Shown piece after piece: positions 34,353 to 45,110 of a stretch of 64,000 bases of DNA. Position 1 is the first letter of the stretch. Every line of letters starts with the position of its first letter. The notes beneath the pieces are model-generated. The model had not been told where the DNA came from. It saw only the letters and a program-made list of their open reading frames with translations, and did no database searches. Source of the DNA: Hymenochaete sp. R1 (lineage: Eukaryota > Basidiomycota > Agaricomycetes > Hymenochaetales > Hymenochaetaceae); contig JAFREE010000081.1 in the NCBI GenBank assembly GCA_019400425.1, positions 49,566 to 113,565 of the forward strand, read 5' to 3'. The position numbers were made by a program, and so were the translations under genes.

Positions 34353-35121
34353 CTATTATGTCAGGAACAGGAAGAAAAGAATTTGAATCAAATCAGACCG
34401 ACTGTCATCGATGTGGGTCCCGCCTCGTGAAAGAATCATCTCCGAGTTTCCAAATCTGGCAATTGCCTTCCGCCACGACGTGCTCCTCCTCTTGAACTCT
34501 CACTTTCTGACGTAGACAACTTCCGGAAACTCACTCAAATTAAATAAGATGACATTGCAATAACGTTATTATCGTAAGAAACTCCGCGAGTCTGTTCACT
34601 CCCTCCTCTCTCCCATGGGCTTGGGTGGATGACCTTCCAGAATACAACGGGTAGACATCGGATCGGTGCGGATAAGCTACATTGACTTTCGTTACTCGAG
34701 AATATACCGATGACCTACATTTAGGCTACTACTGCCGATTCTAGCCCGGAATTTTCGATCTCCATTATACTCTTGTGATATCATGAGGGGCCCCGGGCGG
34801 GAACGGGGGCATACGAGCGGGAAAACGAATGAAATTGACAATGACTGAAGTCCTTCCATTATATATGATACAACAGTGTGCGGTAATCTACGGGCGGGAG
34901 TTACGATTGTAAGACTTTCAAAGTCATGTCTAGGAACAGTAAGCATCGAGGCGATTGAGCATTGGCGATGTTGATGAAGAGCAAGAAGAAATCCAAAGTG
35001 AAAAAGAAAGAGAGCAAGAAGAACAGTGAACAAGGACGACGTGAGAGCAATGAAAAATAAAAATAATAGCAGAGTCGAAAGCAATATCTGTCCGCAAGTT
35101 CCTCGGACTGGAATAACATGA
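34353..35121. other. no gene recognised
   Basis: About 770 bases between the oligoribonuclease start and the 3' end of the TmpA-like gene. Long frames here are overlaps of the TmpA-like gene's last intron or chance frames rich in Phe and Leu. The sequence next to 34352 should hold the oligoribonuclease promoter. Confidence 0.45.
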
Positions 35122-37380
35122 TCAGAAGTCCCAAAGTGTTCCCTGTGAAACTTGTGAGTCACTATACGAAGAGCAAGCTGTAACGGAAACTTACGAAGGC
35201 CGGTATACCTTCGGAAGTGCATCCTTCCATGATCTCCTGGTTCCCTTGAAAGTTGGAAGTAATGAACACAACCTCAGCATTGAACGAGTAATACGCGTCT
35301 CGGACGAGCTTCATCACATCCGGTCTGCCTCCGCGCTGCTTCGAGTCCCACAAGCACAAGCGTTCGGGTTCGATATGCTTATGGATGAGTCCCGCTATCG
35401 TTGGACCAAACGTCTTTTCCTGGTCGCTCCCGATCCAGATCAGATACCAGTTCGGTGATTGAATGCACGTAGAAAGCGCAGCACCAAGACCAGTGCCAGT
35501 GCAGATGCGAATGCCTCGCTTGTACAGAGTAGACGTATTAGAGACACCGGCGAACTTGAGCTGACGCGTCCAGATGTGCGACGGAGGGTCGTTCACGAGC
35601 GAGCGCGTGAAGTCACCCTGAACACCGCAGATAAGGTAGTGGTACTTCGCATGTGTACCCTCGGAGATGATGCCGAATGCGTGGTACTGTGGGTAACTTT
35701 AGCGGAGCGCTAGAAAGAAAATTACTCTCATTTTTCTCACCTCCATGATACAAGACCGACTGATTCGCGCCAGGAGACCCTGTTGCATTCCACGTTCAAA
35801 GCGCAGAACGGCGACCTTTGGCGATGGCTACGCGTATTGATTAGGCCGACGTCCATTTAAAAAAGGGATCTTACTTGCAATTTCGATATCAACCTTAACC
35901 TCTCGTACAGTAACCCATGGTATCAGGATGAATACTGTCATTCCAAGTACGAACCAGAAGTCTTGTTGCCGAATGAGATGCGTCCCGTTGGGATCCCACC
36001 TCCTATTTGTTGCGTCATAGTTGTCGCCTATCACCGTGATATAAGCGAAGAAAAACCGGGTGAGTAAGTATGTGAGTGTCAGAGCGCGAATATCAAGAAG
36101 GCAGTACTGACTCAGAACGACGAATACCCAAGTCCTGTGGCGTGAGAAAATCAATGATCAGTACCAATCTTCTGCCGAGAATTGGACGAAGCGGGCCACG
36201 CATCTGGGAATGAATAATATGTAATACTCACGATAAAAGGCCAAGCCTGTAAGTGACGGTCAGGGAAGTGATGAGGAGTGAAAATAGCGGAGGAGCTTAC
36301 CAGCCCATGAAACGATGGTGACGCTCGAACATACTGAAAAGTCAGGATTAGTCAATGCTGAGAAAAATAGACACTTTGACATGGGAAGGGGTACAGAATA
36401 AAACGCGCAATAAAGACTAATGTAAACGAAACAGCACAAGTTCATGACATCCCATCCGATGACAGCGCGCTGGAAAGCTATAGTTCCGAATTAACTCACT
36501 TGTGATGCGTGTTCCTCACCCATGGGAATGCACTCAGAATCGAAATGATGATGAAGATATTCGTAGTAACACCTGATATTATGAGGTGAGGAAACGGGTA
36601 TTGGGATTCGAAGAAAATAGCTAACCAGTGACGAGGATCGCGTCGTGCATATTCTTGTGATCAATGAAAACAAGAACAACACGCAAAATAAGCCATGCGC
36701 ATCCTGAAAGCGCACATCCACTATGAATACCGCCCAAGTGCTGGAGAGCGGAAGTACAACCCAATCGGAACCACAAAGGTGTCCACTGTCTTCCATGTTG
36801 GCTATGTGTCAACGGAATCAAAAATGAAGAACGAACCTTTGCAAACAAAGTGTTTACCACGAGATACAAGAAACGCCCGAATAATTCATTTCGAACAAGG
36901 ATGGCCGTGAGCAAGTTACCGAGGATGAATGCACCGGTATAGTGGCGGGGATACGTCCAAACGTTGAGCGCCGCAAGCAGTACACCGATCGCGTTCAGTG
37001 TCACGACAAAAGTGAAGAATTTCCTGCAGGGGTGGTCAGCCTTGCCGATGTGGCGAAGCGCGTGGATGGACGTACCGATATGTGTTGTACCACAGTTTGA
37101 ACCTCACCCACCGGCTGGCTCTCTTGAACTTGAATTTCGGTGGCTTGCTTTTCTTCGCTGCTTGATCTTTAGGAGGAGCCTCCAAGCTCGTTTTCTTCTC
37201 AGCGTGCGCAACCTTTTCGTTGATGGCGAGGACGGCGGGTTCCGTCTGCTTCAGGTCCGATTCGGAGTTGACTCGCGTCGGACCCTCCGACACGGCTGGT
37301 GGGGTGGTAGGCAGATCGAGCGCAAACACCTTCTCTGCCACACCTCGCTCTGCATCGTTGTGCGCTTGCTCGCTCGACAT
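35122..37380 (-). CDS. TmpA-like integral membrane oxidoreductase
   Basis: The protein resembles Aspergillus TmpA, a multi-pass membrane protein tied to conidiation signalling and related to the C-terminal parts of some adenylate-forming reductases. It starts MSSEQAHNDAERGVAEKVFA with a charged cytosolic part ending FKFKRASRWVRFKLWYNTYR. Membrane segments follow (FFTFVVTLNAIGVLLAAL, AFILGNLLTAILVRNELFGR), then LQHLGGIHSGCALSGCAWLI, SILSAFPWVRNTHHK, FERHHRFMGWLGLL and FWFVLGMTVFILIPWV. The soluble C-terminal part reads WTRQLKFAGVSNTSTLYKRG, IRICTGTGLGAALSTCIQS, WIGSDQEKTFGPTIAGLI and GNQEIMEGC, ending FGTLWDF after a last intron, with TGA at 35122-35124. The ICTGTGLGAALS segment looks like a ferredoxin-reductase-type nucleotide-binding loop, and paired His residues recall ferric-reductase-like haem sites. 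Role in a basidiomycete is not established. Confidence 0.85.
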
Positions 37381-37688
37381 GATTGAGGATGGCAGAAGAC
37401 GAAGAGCAAGGAAGAAGGCAAAGACGACGATAAGACCTGAAGGGGTAAAGAGCCCAACTAAATAGGGAGAGCCGGTGGGTTCTCAGAAGAAGCAAGATGA
37501 ACCAGGTGCGGTAAAGACCCTCTGGATGAGGCCACTCCGATGGTATACCGAGGTCTTTAAATAGGCCCCAGGAGTGTTTCCGAGATGTACGCGAGGAAAG
37601 ATTTTGCCTGTTGTTATCGGTCCATTGATGGTCCCAGGCCCCCAGGTTTCGTGGAAACGTTATCAGGACAGGACTTGCAAGGCAGGGT

Positions 37689-38150
37689 TCAGGTTCTGGC
37701 GGGAGGAAAAATTCTTTGAAATCCCAGTCCTCGGATAGGCAAGTCATGCCGTATCATTCCTGCGCCCGTCCCACCCTTTCGAAAGGCAGTTTGAAAACCT
37801 GTGCATCAGGCTATAATTGCATTGGTCTGGGTAGAGACACACCATTCAAGTGTTTCAAGTACTCCTGCACCACGGCGTAGATGTAAGCCGACCAGGTCAA
37901 GACTAATTGTAACGAAAAGAGTTTGGTGGGGAGCGAGCGTTGATTGCGCTCCCGGGCGGACACGAGTGAGATCGTGCGAAAAGCTTCGGCTGAACGGCGC
38001 ACGGCTCGCACGGTGCTTTGGAACCGTTTCTTGAACTGTTCACTGACGATGGCACCGACTTTTGATGTGATTCGCCTCAATCGAACCCAGCACGGACGCC
38101 GTATCCATATTTTCAGACATATCAAAAGGATCGGAGTTCATGGCCGTCGA
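37689..38150 (-). CDS. possible small gene, unrecognised
   Basis: On the minus strand a frame reads VSEQFKKRFQSTVRAVRRSA, then TISLVSARERNQRSLPTKLF and a helix-like SLQLVLTWSAYIYAVVQEYL. A 44-base GT-AG gap (37799-37842) would join LKHLNG to FQTAFRKGGTGAG and a stop at 37689-37691. The 5' end was not resolved: the in-frame segment upstream lacks a clear ATG or acceptor. No family was recognised. It may be chance; the overlapping plus-strand frame (37944-38477) is equally open but very Arg-rich and looks like the shadow. Confidence 0.22.
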
Positions 38151-38485
38151 CTGCGCCGCAGGGGGGTCAATCCCTCATACGTAGAAACAGCAGCAAGACG
38201 TAAGTTCGCGAATCGTTTTCCGAGCTGTTCCTGTACAACGACTTTTCTTTTCCCCCTCGCCAGCGTACCCGCAGAAGAGCTTCTAATCCTGGTAAAGTGG
38301 ACGACAGCTGTATGTTTAACTTGCTATGGAAAAATACAGCCGCGGTCTTCTGTCCTGCTGCCCGAGCACTGTAAACCCCTCGTCAAGGCCCCTTCCAAGT
38401 TGTCATCGCCAAAGCAAGGCACAAGAGCTACTTCTGCCTTCTGCCTTTTGCACAGCGGGATGCGGATACGCCTCTAAACTCGTAC

Positions 38486-38785
38486 TCAGGAAGAGTTATA
38501 AATAGTACTACAATCGTGGAGTGGGTGAGAGGTGAGAAACGGGGATGGTCCAGTCTCTAGAGCAGAATCGCCTTCAATGCCAGAACTGCCTGCCAAACCG
38601 TTATGCACGATCCACGTGATGAGCCGAATCAAAATAAATCGTACTAGAGGAAGATAAAATAAGCTGAGACTTGCTTTTTGATTCTCTCGCTCGGAGTCAG
38701 GGGGTGGGGCATCCCGCAGAAAGTCGTGGCTCTCATGTATCAACGCTTCCATACTGGAGCCAGACCCACTGTCCAGCACCCTCAT
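38486..38785 (-). CDS. possible small protein, unrecognised
   Basis: A 99-codon open frame starts MRVLDSGSGSSMEALIHESH, with a TATAAG string about 30 bases upstream on the minus strand. Its middle is hydrophobic (LVRFILIRLITWIVHNGLA). No domain was recognised and no relatives are known to me, so it may be a chance frame. Confidence 0.18.
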   Translation of the reverse strand: MRVLDSGSGSSMEALIHESHDFLRDAPPPDSERENQKASLSLFYLPLVRFILIRLITWIVHNGLAGSSGIEGDSALETGPSPFLTSHPLHDCSTIYNSS

Positions 38786-39023
38786 TCAATGTGAGTTCGA
38801 GCGACTTATATCCACTTATCATGAATTTCTTCCGCGTAGAAAAATCTAATTGTTATTGATTGCAGCATGACCGCAGGGCCTCATCACTGCCGTCCTGAAT
38901 TCATTACACTCGCTTGCATCGACTTTCCTGTCATCGGTGAAGAGTGGCCTTCCTTCTTAGCTTCGAGATAACGCTACTTTAAACAAAAGATGTTGATCTG
39001 CAGCCTCGCCTTTCATAGTTATT

Positions 39024-39634
39024 ATGCGGCCTTTCAACGAACCCGACACCGCTGATCGTATTGAAACCGGTAAAGAGGAGGATCCCGGGAGAGCAGTTCG
39101 TCCCGATGTTCTAGCTTGCATTGGTGTAAGAGGTCTTCGCGCCAGGTTCGAAAGGTCGGCTTGTCAGTCGGGAGCTCAGGTACCAACGATCAACCGACTT
39201 CGCTGATTCTAAGGGACGTACAACAAGGCCAAGCCTATGGACGCATCCATCATTTCCTGACCAGCGTTGTGGGTAAGGTGACTCTCAGCCGGTCCCCTCA
39301 TTGGACTACTACTAAGTGTGAACGTCAACCAAAAACGTTCATGAGGCTGTGTATAGGGATGCGCATTGGCATGGAGTCTTTGACTTCTACTCACCCAAAA
39401 AGGGGTGGACTTGAGGATGTTGGGCAGATTTATGGCTCAGAGGCACCTTGTTGCGTCTACTACGTCCGTGAAAGACGGTGCTGCCATGTCACCAATAGAG
39501 AGGCTTTATCTCTGGAAAGACAGCGTCAAGAGTTACAGACAGGCCAGGTGCTGCAGCAGCGCAGCTGCTTCTCTCACGGTCGGATAGACGGCGCCCTAAA
39601 AGTTTGTACTGCAGGGTTTGTTGCTGATTTGTAA
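39024..39634 (+). CDS. possible spliced gene, unrecognised
   Basis: From ATG 39024 an exon reads MRPFNEPDTADRIETGKEED and ends at LACIG. A GT-AG gap of about 60 bases joins it in frame to TNDQPTSLILRDVQQGQAYG and HHFLTSVVG, followed by a gtaagg donor at 39273. Beyond that point three different frames each look partly protein-like (for example HWHGVFDFYSPKKGW and RFMAQRHLVASTTSVKDGAA), and the correct splicing could not be settled. No family was recognised. The first two exons are the better supported part. Confidence 0.3.
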
Positions 39635-40180
39635 ATACTCCGGTAGAGAACGATCCCGGTGCGCTCGAGCTTCGGAATGAGCGTGCCTATAAGATGCTTT
39701 AGACACAAATGCTAATATGCAATGGACATCTTGTTTCATATTCACATGGATTGGATGGACGATGCCTCAATGCCAAGAACGCTTGTTCTGGACCTTTGAT
39801 CATTCTTAAAGGCCTTATCTTCCTCGCTATCCCAGCGTTGAACGCAGTCACGGTGTAACTCGACGTGCGGTCTTGATGGAAATTAAGTGGCAGGACTGTG
39901 CGGGATTAACAAAACTCTGGCTAGCTGAGGCTCAAAAGAAGCAGGTCTTCTTTGCGATCAGAACGGCACCGAACGAGCTTGGGCGGCGGTGACGAAAAGC
40001 AGCGGAAGCAAGGTAATAAAATATACATATAATCATTATGAATGATGTCATCCCGTCATAGAAACCGCGCCGCTTCAACCTCGGAGCTCGTGCAGGAAAC
40101 GCAGTCTCAAACTTGAACGCAAACCATCACTTACTCGCATTGTTGCAATCCCATTACTCTGGTTTAGTCGAAGGTCTGAC

Positions 40181-40691
40181 ATGTCCGAAATTCAGGTGAG
40201 CTCACGACTTTTTTTTCAGCGGATCACATTCTGAATCGATATCTCGAAAGGAAGGAGACAGGGTGAAGTACGCCACGATCCACCAGGCTGGTAAGTCATC
40301 ACCTGATTTATTTAGTACTTGATCAATTAGTTGTCTATATGCTTGCTTTCTTCGTAGCAATTCCGAAGACGTTTCCAGCTCAATCCACTGGCGAAGTCAC
40401 GGCCGTCAACGACAGGCCGACGAAAGCAAATCCTAATGTAAGTATAGGACCCTGTAATCATGTACGACGAGCTCCACAACTTACCGATAACGGACACCTC
40501 TAGCATAAGACATACACGATCGAAAATGATAACACACACAAAGAGACGACATACGGAGTGAGTCTATGTCCATTGTATCCCATTCAAAGGTTGCCAGCCA
40601 TCACATGAGCTCATGCTGTTAGCGAAACGATAGCTAACCAATTCGCATTCTCGTACAGAAACGGAACATCACCGAGAAGTTGAATGACTAA
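40181..40691 (+). CDS. small TUDOR-like protein (HVA1/hypervirulence-associated type), five tiny exons
   Basis: Five exons of 15, 40, 80, 54 and 33 bases (40181-40195, 40251-40290, 40358-40437, 40504-40557, 40659-40691) join in frame to a 73-residue protein. It begins MSEIQEGDRVKYATIHQA, continues STGEVTAVNDRPTKANP and HKTYTIENDNTHKETTYG, and ends KRNITEKLND. The pattern GDxVxY ... TGxV ... Y-x-IxNDNTxKxTxY matches the short fungal proteins annotated with a hypervirulence-associated TUDOR domain (PF11160-type). The last intron has a CTAAC branch-point string about 25 bases before its acceptor. The biochemical role of these proteins is unclear; the name comes from a Cryptococcus gene and implies nothing about this organism. 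No exon is long enough to stand out as a reading frame. Confidence 0.72.
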
Positions 40692-41292
40692 ACTTAGACC
40701 CGTATAAGTCTGCAGATTTGCGAAGTATATTGTCCAATGCGAGCGGGTTAGAGGGACAAAGTAGCAATCGGTACCCAAAGAATGTATAACACAAGTGAAG
40801 AGGATTGCATGTCCACACTGAAATAGTCATTAAACCTGCATACTCCCGTTCAATATCTCGCGTCGGATGGTGACTGGCGAGCTCGTGTAAGTGAAAACGA
40901 TGAAAGCAGATTCTCGGTTTGGTTCAAAGAAGTGTAGAGTGGAAGAAAGACCGTGAGAAGAAAAAGCCATACAGGGTAAGCAAAAATCTCATGACGCTTA
41001 ACTCACACGCTTCTGGCGGTGTTCCGAGTCGAAACATCGCGTTCGTCTTCGACGTTCGACGTCGACCAGGACGGCGGTGGTTCTGAAAACTTGACCAATG
41101 TGGACCGAGAAGGTGAAGAACAGGCCATATGACTCTTTGGACTTTCGAATGGATATGATGGTCGGAAAAAAATCCTTATATCGTTCGATCCTGTGACGCC
41201 AACCCGGACCGACACCAGCACCAGATGTATAAAAGAACGGAAGTCTTTGAAGGATTTCGAGCGCTCCCGTCTCTTTATTTTTCCTGGCCTCT
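40692..41292. promoter_or_regulatory. upstream region of the GH43 gene with TATA box
   Basis: The stretch between the TUDOR-like gene and the GH43 start holds no recognisable gene. A clear TATAAAAG box lies at 41228-41235, about 65 bases before the ATG at 41293, as expected for an inducible fungal hydrolase promoter. Confidence 0.65.
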
Positions 41293-43462
41293 ATGAAGGC
41301 CCTAGTAGCTGCCCCGTTGCTTTTCTCTGCGCAGTCTGTACTGGGCCAGCCAGAGCTTTCATCCTACAACAATCCCATCATTTCAGGCTTTGCGCCAGAC
41401 CCCTCTTGCACTCGGGTAGGGGGCCAATTCTTCTGCGTGTCAAGTTCTTTCAGTGCTTTTCCTGGTATCCCTGTGTATACTTCTCGTGATCTGGTACAAT
41501 GGCAACAGATAGGCGCGTTTCTCTTAACATCATGTCCTTCAGGTAAATTGATGTCAGGATCTAGGCAATGTCTTGTCTCGACCTGAACAACTGCCTGGTT
41601 TATCGACGATCAATACTACGACCGGGGGCATATGGGCTTGTACTATAAGACATCGGGACGGAACATTCTATGTGACTACAACCCTCGTTAAAGATTTCGA
41701 ACCCGAAGATTCTCTGGAGCGCTGGGATAATGTACGACTTTATTTGTCGTTTTTCAAATACATCTCTAAAGTTCTTTCGCAGTTGATCTTCACCACAGAT
41801 GATATTTTCGCCGACGACGGGAATGGATGGTCGGATCCAGTCCATTTCGAGTTTCAAGGGTATGACACCAGTTTATTTTGGGACGATGATGGAGTAGCGT
41901 ATGTACAAGGATCCCATTACTGGCAAATATTTCCTGCGATACAGCAATTTTCCGTTGACGTCAATACTGGAAAAAGTTTAAGTGGTGATCCAATCACGCT
42001 TTGGAACGGTACCGGTGGAATAGTGAGTGTCTGCAATGCAAGTTTTGTGTCTGAAGCTCATCTTATCCTAGGCACCGGAGGGTCCGCACATATACAAGAG
42101 GGATGATGGCTTTTACTACTTGCTTATCGCCGAAGGTTAGCTAGATTGCCTCTTGAAATGATAATAAGATTTTAATGATTTCTTAAATTAGGTGGTACAG
42201 GGCTCAACCATATGGCCACGTATGATTCTAAACGGTTTAGTTACAAAGCTTTAGCATGACCTTACATTCTCTAGCATGGCTCGATCCCGAAACGTCTCCG
42301 GACCATATGAGGCTTACGAAAGCAATCCAGTTCTTACCAATGCAAATACAACTGAGTACCGTAAGTCCTGTTCCGTCTCGTCTTCTATTACTATTGATCA
42401 TATCTAAGTACAGACAGTTGGCCATGCCGATATTTTTAATGATACTTTTGGGAATTGGTGGGCCGTGGCTTTGGCAACAAGAAACGGAACCGTGAATTTG
42501 TTGGTTCCAGTTGTTCTAGTCTCGTAATGAAAGCAAATTGACCGTTTTCACCAGTCCCATGGGGAGGGAGACTGTGTTGGTCCCCGTTGTTTGGGAAGAA
42601 GGTACGATGCTGGAATGGCTTATCAAATATTGCTCAACTCAGTTCTCTAGGTAGCTTTCCAGTCTTCAATAATGGAACGCCCGGACGGGTGCACGTCAAC
42701 ATGACCGGGCCGTTACCTCCAAAACAATCGGTACGGGTATAGCTTTCTTTAGATTTAATGATGTTTCTCACCATCACATCTCTCCAGCCGACGGATAGGG
42801 ATAACGCAGACCCACTTGTCGGTCACGCGCAAGGAATCAAATTTGCTCCCAACTCTACGCTTCCCCGTCAACTTGTCTATTATCGTTTACCAGACTTCTC
42901 GGCGTTCACCGTCTCGCCTGAGGACCACCCCAATACACTGCGCATAGTGGGTTCGGCTGATAATATCACTGGAAATGGTGGACTGGGCACCAGCTCCTTC
43001 ATCGCACGCCGGCAGGATGCCTTGGAGTTCACCGCTGAAGCAACCATCGAGTTCGATCCAAACCTTGACGATCCAAACACGGATGGTGAGGAGGCCGGTA
43101 TGACGCTCTTCATTCAACGCACACAACACTTTGACCTCGGCATCCTGAAAGAAGCATCACGCACCAATAGAACCGAAACGCGTAAATCTATAAAGCTAAG
43201 GACAATTGATGCCAACGCGAGCGCAGACGGTCTTGAGGATGTTTATTCGCAACCTGGCTCGTTACCTCTCGCAGATGATGTTTCAGCTCTACGCCTCAGA
43301 GTTCAGGCAGTGAATGCTTCAACATATGCATTTTCCTATGCAAATGTTGGGAATGCCAGCTCTGACGAGCTCAACTGGACAATAGTTGGGTATGGAGCTG
43401 CACGAGAGGTCAGCGGAGGGTTCACCGGGGTGAGCACAGGCTACTTTAGATACACTTTTTAG
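41293..43462 (+). CDS. GH43 beta-xylosidase / alpha-arabinofuranosidase, secreted
   Basis: The enzyme is a five-bladed beta-propeller glycoside hydrolase of family 43 acting on xylan or arabinan side chains outside the cell. A signal peptide is visible (MKALVAAPLLFSAQSVLGQP). The catalytic base Asp is in IISGFAPDPSC, the pKa-modulating Asp in DTSLFWDDDGVAYVQGSHYW, and the acid Glu in APEGPHIYKRDDGFYYLL, which is completed by splicing near 42070. Later exons give TVGHADIFNDTFGNWWAVAL and MGRETVLVPVVWEEG. A C-terminal beta-sandwich of about 220 residues follows (FRYT-type end, with LEFTAEATIEFDP and EAGMTLFIQRTQHFDLGIL), as in the GH43 subfamilies with a second domain. Several N-x-S/T sites occur. 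About nine exons. Xylosidase or arabinofuranosidase activity cannot be separated by eye. Confidence 0.92.
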
Positions 43463-43754
43463 TTTACTAATGGCCATTCTTGTAAGACCCTCGTAGGGAT
43501 GTATGCAACTGGAAATGGTCACAATTCAACCACACCAGCATATTTTAGCTCTTTCGCTTATGAGCCTGTCGAGGGCGTATTCTGATGAAGATTGTCACAA
43601 GAAAGTGCTATATTACATTATGAGATGCAATGATCGAGAGAGAAAAAATGTGTACAAACTAAAAGGGGCGGAACGATATGATAAGATTACAGGTCAAGAA
43701 AGGGAAGGCAAAGAAAAACTTGCGACGATAGCAACGACTATAGCAGAAAGTGCA

Positions 43755-45110
43755 TTAATTGAGTGACTGAAGTTTCATCCATTCGTTATCGTTTGCGCGG
43801 AAATTGACACCCTTCGCCTTCCACCACTGCCTCGCCGCCTCTCCTCCACCAATCGCGTCCTCCAAAGCTTCCTCTATATCACAGATACGATACCGCACAG
43901 GCAAACCACTCTTGTCCCACCATTCAAGAACCTCGGGATGGTTATGCCTTGTAGCCAACGTAAGCGCGTCCTGATCGAAAATCATTTGCAAGCCGCTATC
44001 CAACCACCATTGCAAGACTTCGACCCTCCCTTGCATACTTGCTTGATGAAGAGCAGTCCGGTCGTACTTGAACTCTGCACCCGATCTGAACCACCAAGAC
44101 AGCACATCGACGTGCCCGTGGCTGCTCGCCAAATCCATGACCCGACCAACCTTGAAGGAAAGATTCGAACGCTTCCACCATTCCAAGACGTTTACGTGAT
44201 TTTTGGCACTAGCTTGGTCCAGAGCCGATTCACCATAGCTAAGGGTTAAACGAGAGGCCAACCACCAGTCGAGAGATCGGGTTTCGCCGGCTTTGCATGC
44301 GGCATCGATAGACTTTGAGATGGTATATGAAGATGGACGTGGCAGGAGCTGTGCATCGAATGCACGTTTCCACCATGATAGAACATCCGTCCTTCCATGT
44401 TGGGATGCCTCGATTGGAATCACATCCGCACTGAACCATGATTGGAAATGAGGGCGGTAGAAGCGAAGTAACATATCGAGAACGTGGTCATATCCGAACC
44501 GAATAGTAGTGGATACTCCAACTCTCGTAGGCGGATTTGTCAGTGGATCTGATGACCGAATTAGAGGCACGAAACCCGATAATAACGCCTCATCAGTGAC
44601 GGATGCACGAGTCCAAGAGTGGGGTCGCGGTAGAGTTGTCGGCAAGCCCACCGCTTTGCACAACTCCCAGTCTTCGAGGGTATCCACAATCTGGACGAGA
44701 ATCTCAGTCGGGAGATCTGGTAGCCTCTTCGAATGAGCGTGATGAAGAAGTTTCTTGCGTTCGATACCTTTCATAGGAGATGTAGAGGATGGGCCTAGAG
44801 CGCTCGTAGCTCGATACGAGTTGGTATACGTTAGGCCACTTTCGGCATCAGATGGCCCGTGAGGAAGATGGTAAAGGTGTATATCGAAGTGAGCCAGACG
44901 AGCAGCGAGGTCCTCGTCAGTCCCGTTGGTTGGCAACGCCCGAAGGGACAGGAAGAGGATTAGCTGGTCCCGGGTGAGGCGCGAGTATGCATCGAAGATA
45001 TCACGGTAGCAGAAGCCATCTTGGCGATGCTTCGATGATGATGGAGAGAGATGCAGCTTCGACGGATGAGCAGCTTGACCAGCGATCGTGCTCGTCGTCG
45101 ACGTAGACAT
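43755..45110 (-). CDS. SAP / F-box-like / ankyrin-like repeat protein
   Basis: A single exon encodes about 451 residues from the Met at 45110 (a longer frame exists upstream but lacks support). Near the N-terminus is a SAP-like helix-extended-loop-helix (LTRDQLILFLSLRALPTNGT, DEDLAARLAHFDI), a motif that binds DNA in many nuclear proteins. It is followed by an F-box-like segment (LPDLPTEILVQIVDTLEDWE). The C-terminal half contains about seven degenerate ankyrin-like repeats of the form A-x-x-x-x-H/G-x-V-x-V-L-x-W-W-x-x-S-G-L (VLEWWKRSN, VLSWWFRSG, VLQWWLDSG, VLEWWDKSG). Substrate recruitment to an SCF ubiquitin ligase through the repeats is a reasonable guess from the domains. Neighbouring genes are CAZyme and PARG-like and give no functional link. 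Confidence 0.78.
   Translation of the reverse strand: MSTSTTSTIAGQAAHPSKLHLSPSSSKHRQDGFCYRDIFDAYSRLTRDQLILFLSLRALPTNGTDEDLAARLAHFDIHLYHLPHGPSDAESGLTYTNSYRATSALGPSSTSPMKGIERKKLLHHAHSKRLPDLPTEILVQIVDTLEDWELCKAVGLPTTLPRPHSWTRASVTDEALLSGFVPLIRSSDPLTNPPTRVGVSTTIRFGYDHVLDMLLRFYRPHFQSWFSADVIPIEASQHGRTDVLSWWKRAFDAQLLPRPSSYTISKSIDAACKAGETRSLDWWLASRLTLSYGESALDQASAKNHVNVLEWWKRSNLSFKVGRVMDLASSHGHVDVLSWWFRSGAEFKYDRTALHQASMQGRVEVLQWWLDSGLQMIFDQDALTLATRHNHPEVLEWWDKSGLPVRYRICDIEEALEDAIGGGEAARQWWKAKGVNFRANDNEWMKLQSLN

Noticed and set aside
37944..38477. 177-codon plus-strand frame
   Set aside because: It is very Arg-rich with no recognisable family and looks like the antisense shadow of a minus-strand frame.
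39945..40195. Longer version of the TUDOR-like gene with exons from 39945
   Set aside because: It would need a 24-base intron, too short for the spliceosome; the start at 40181 with a 55-base intron gives a protein that matches a known family.
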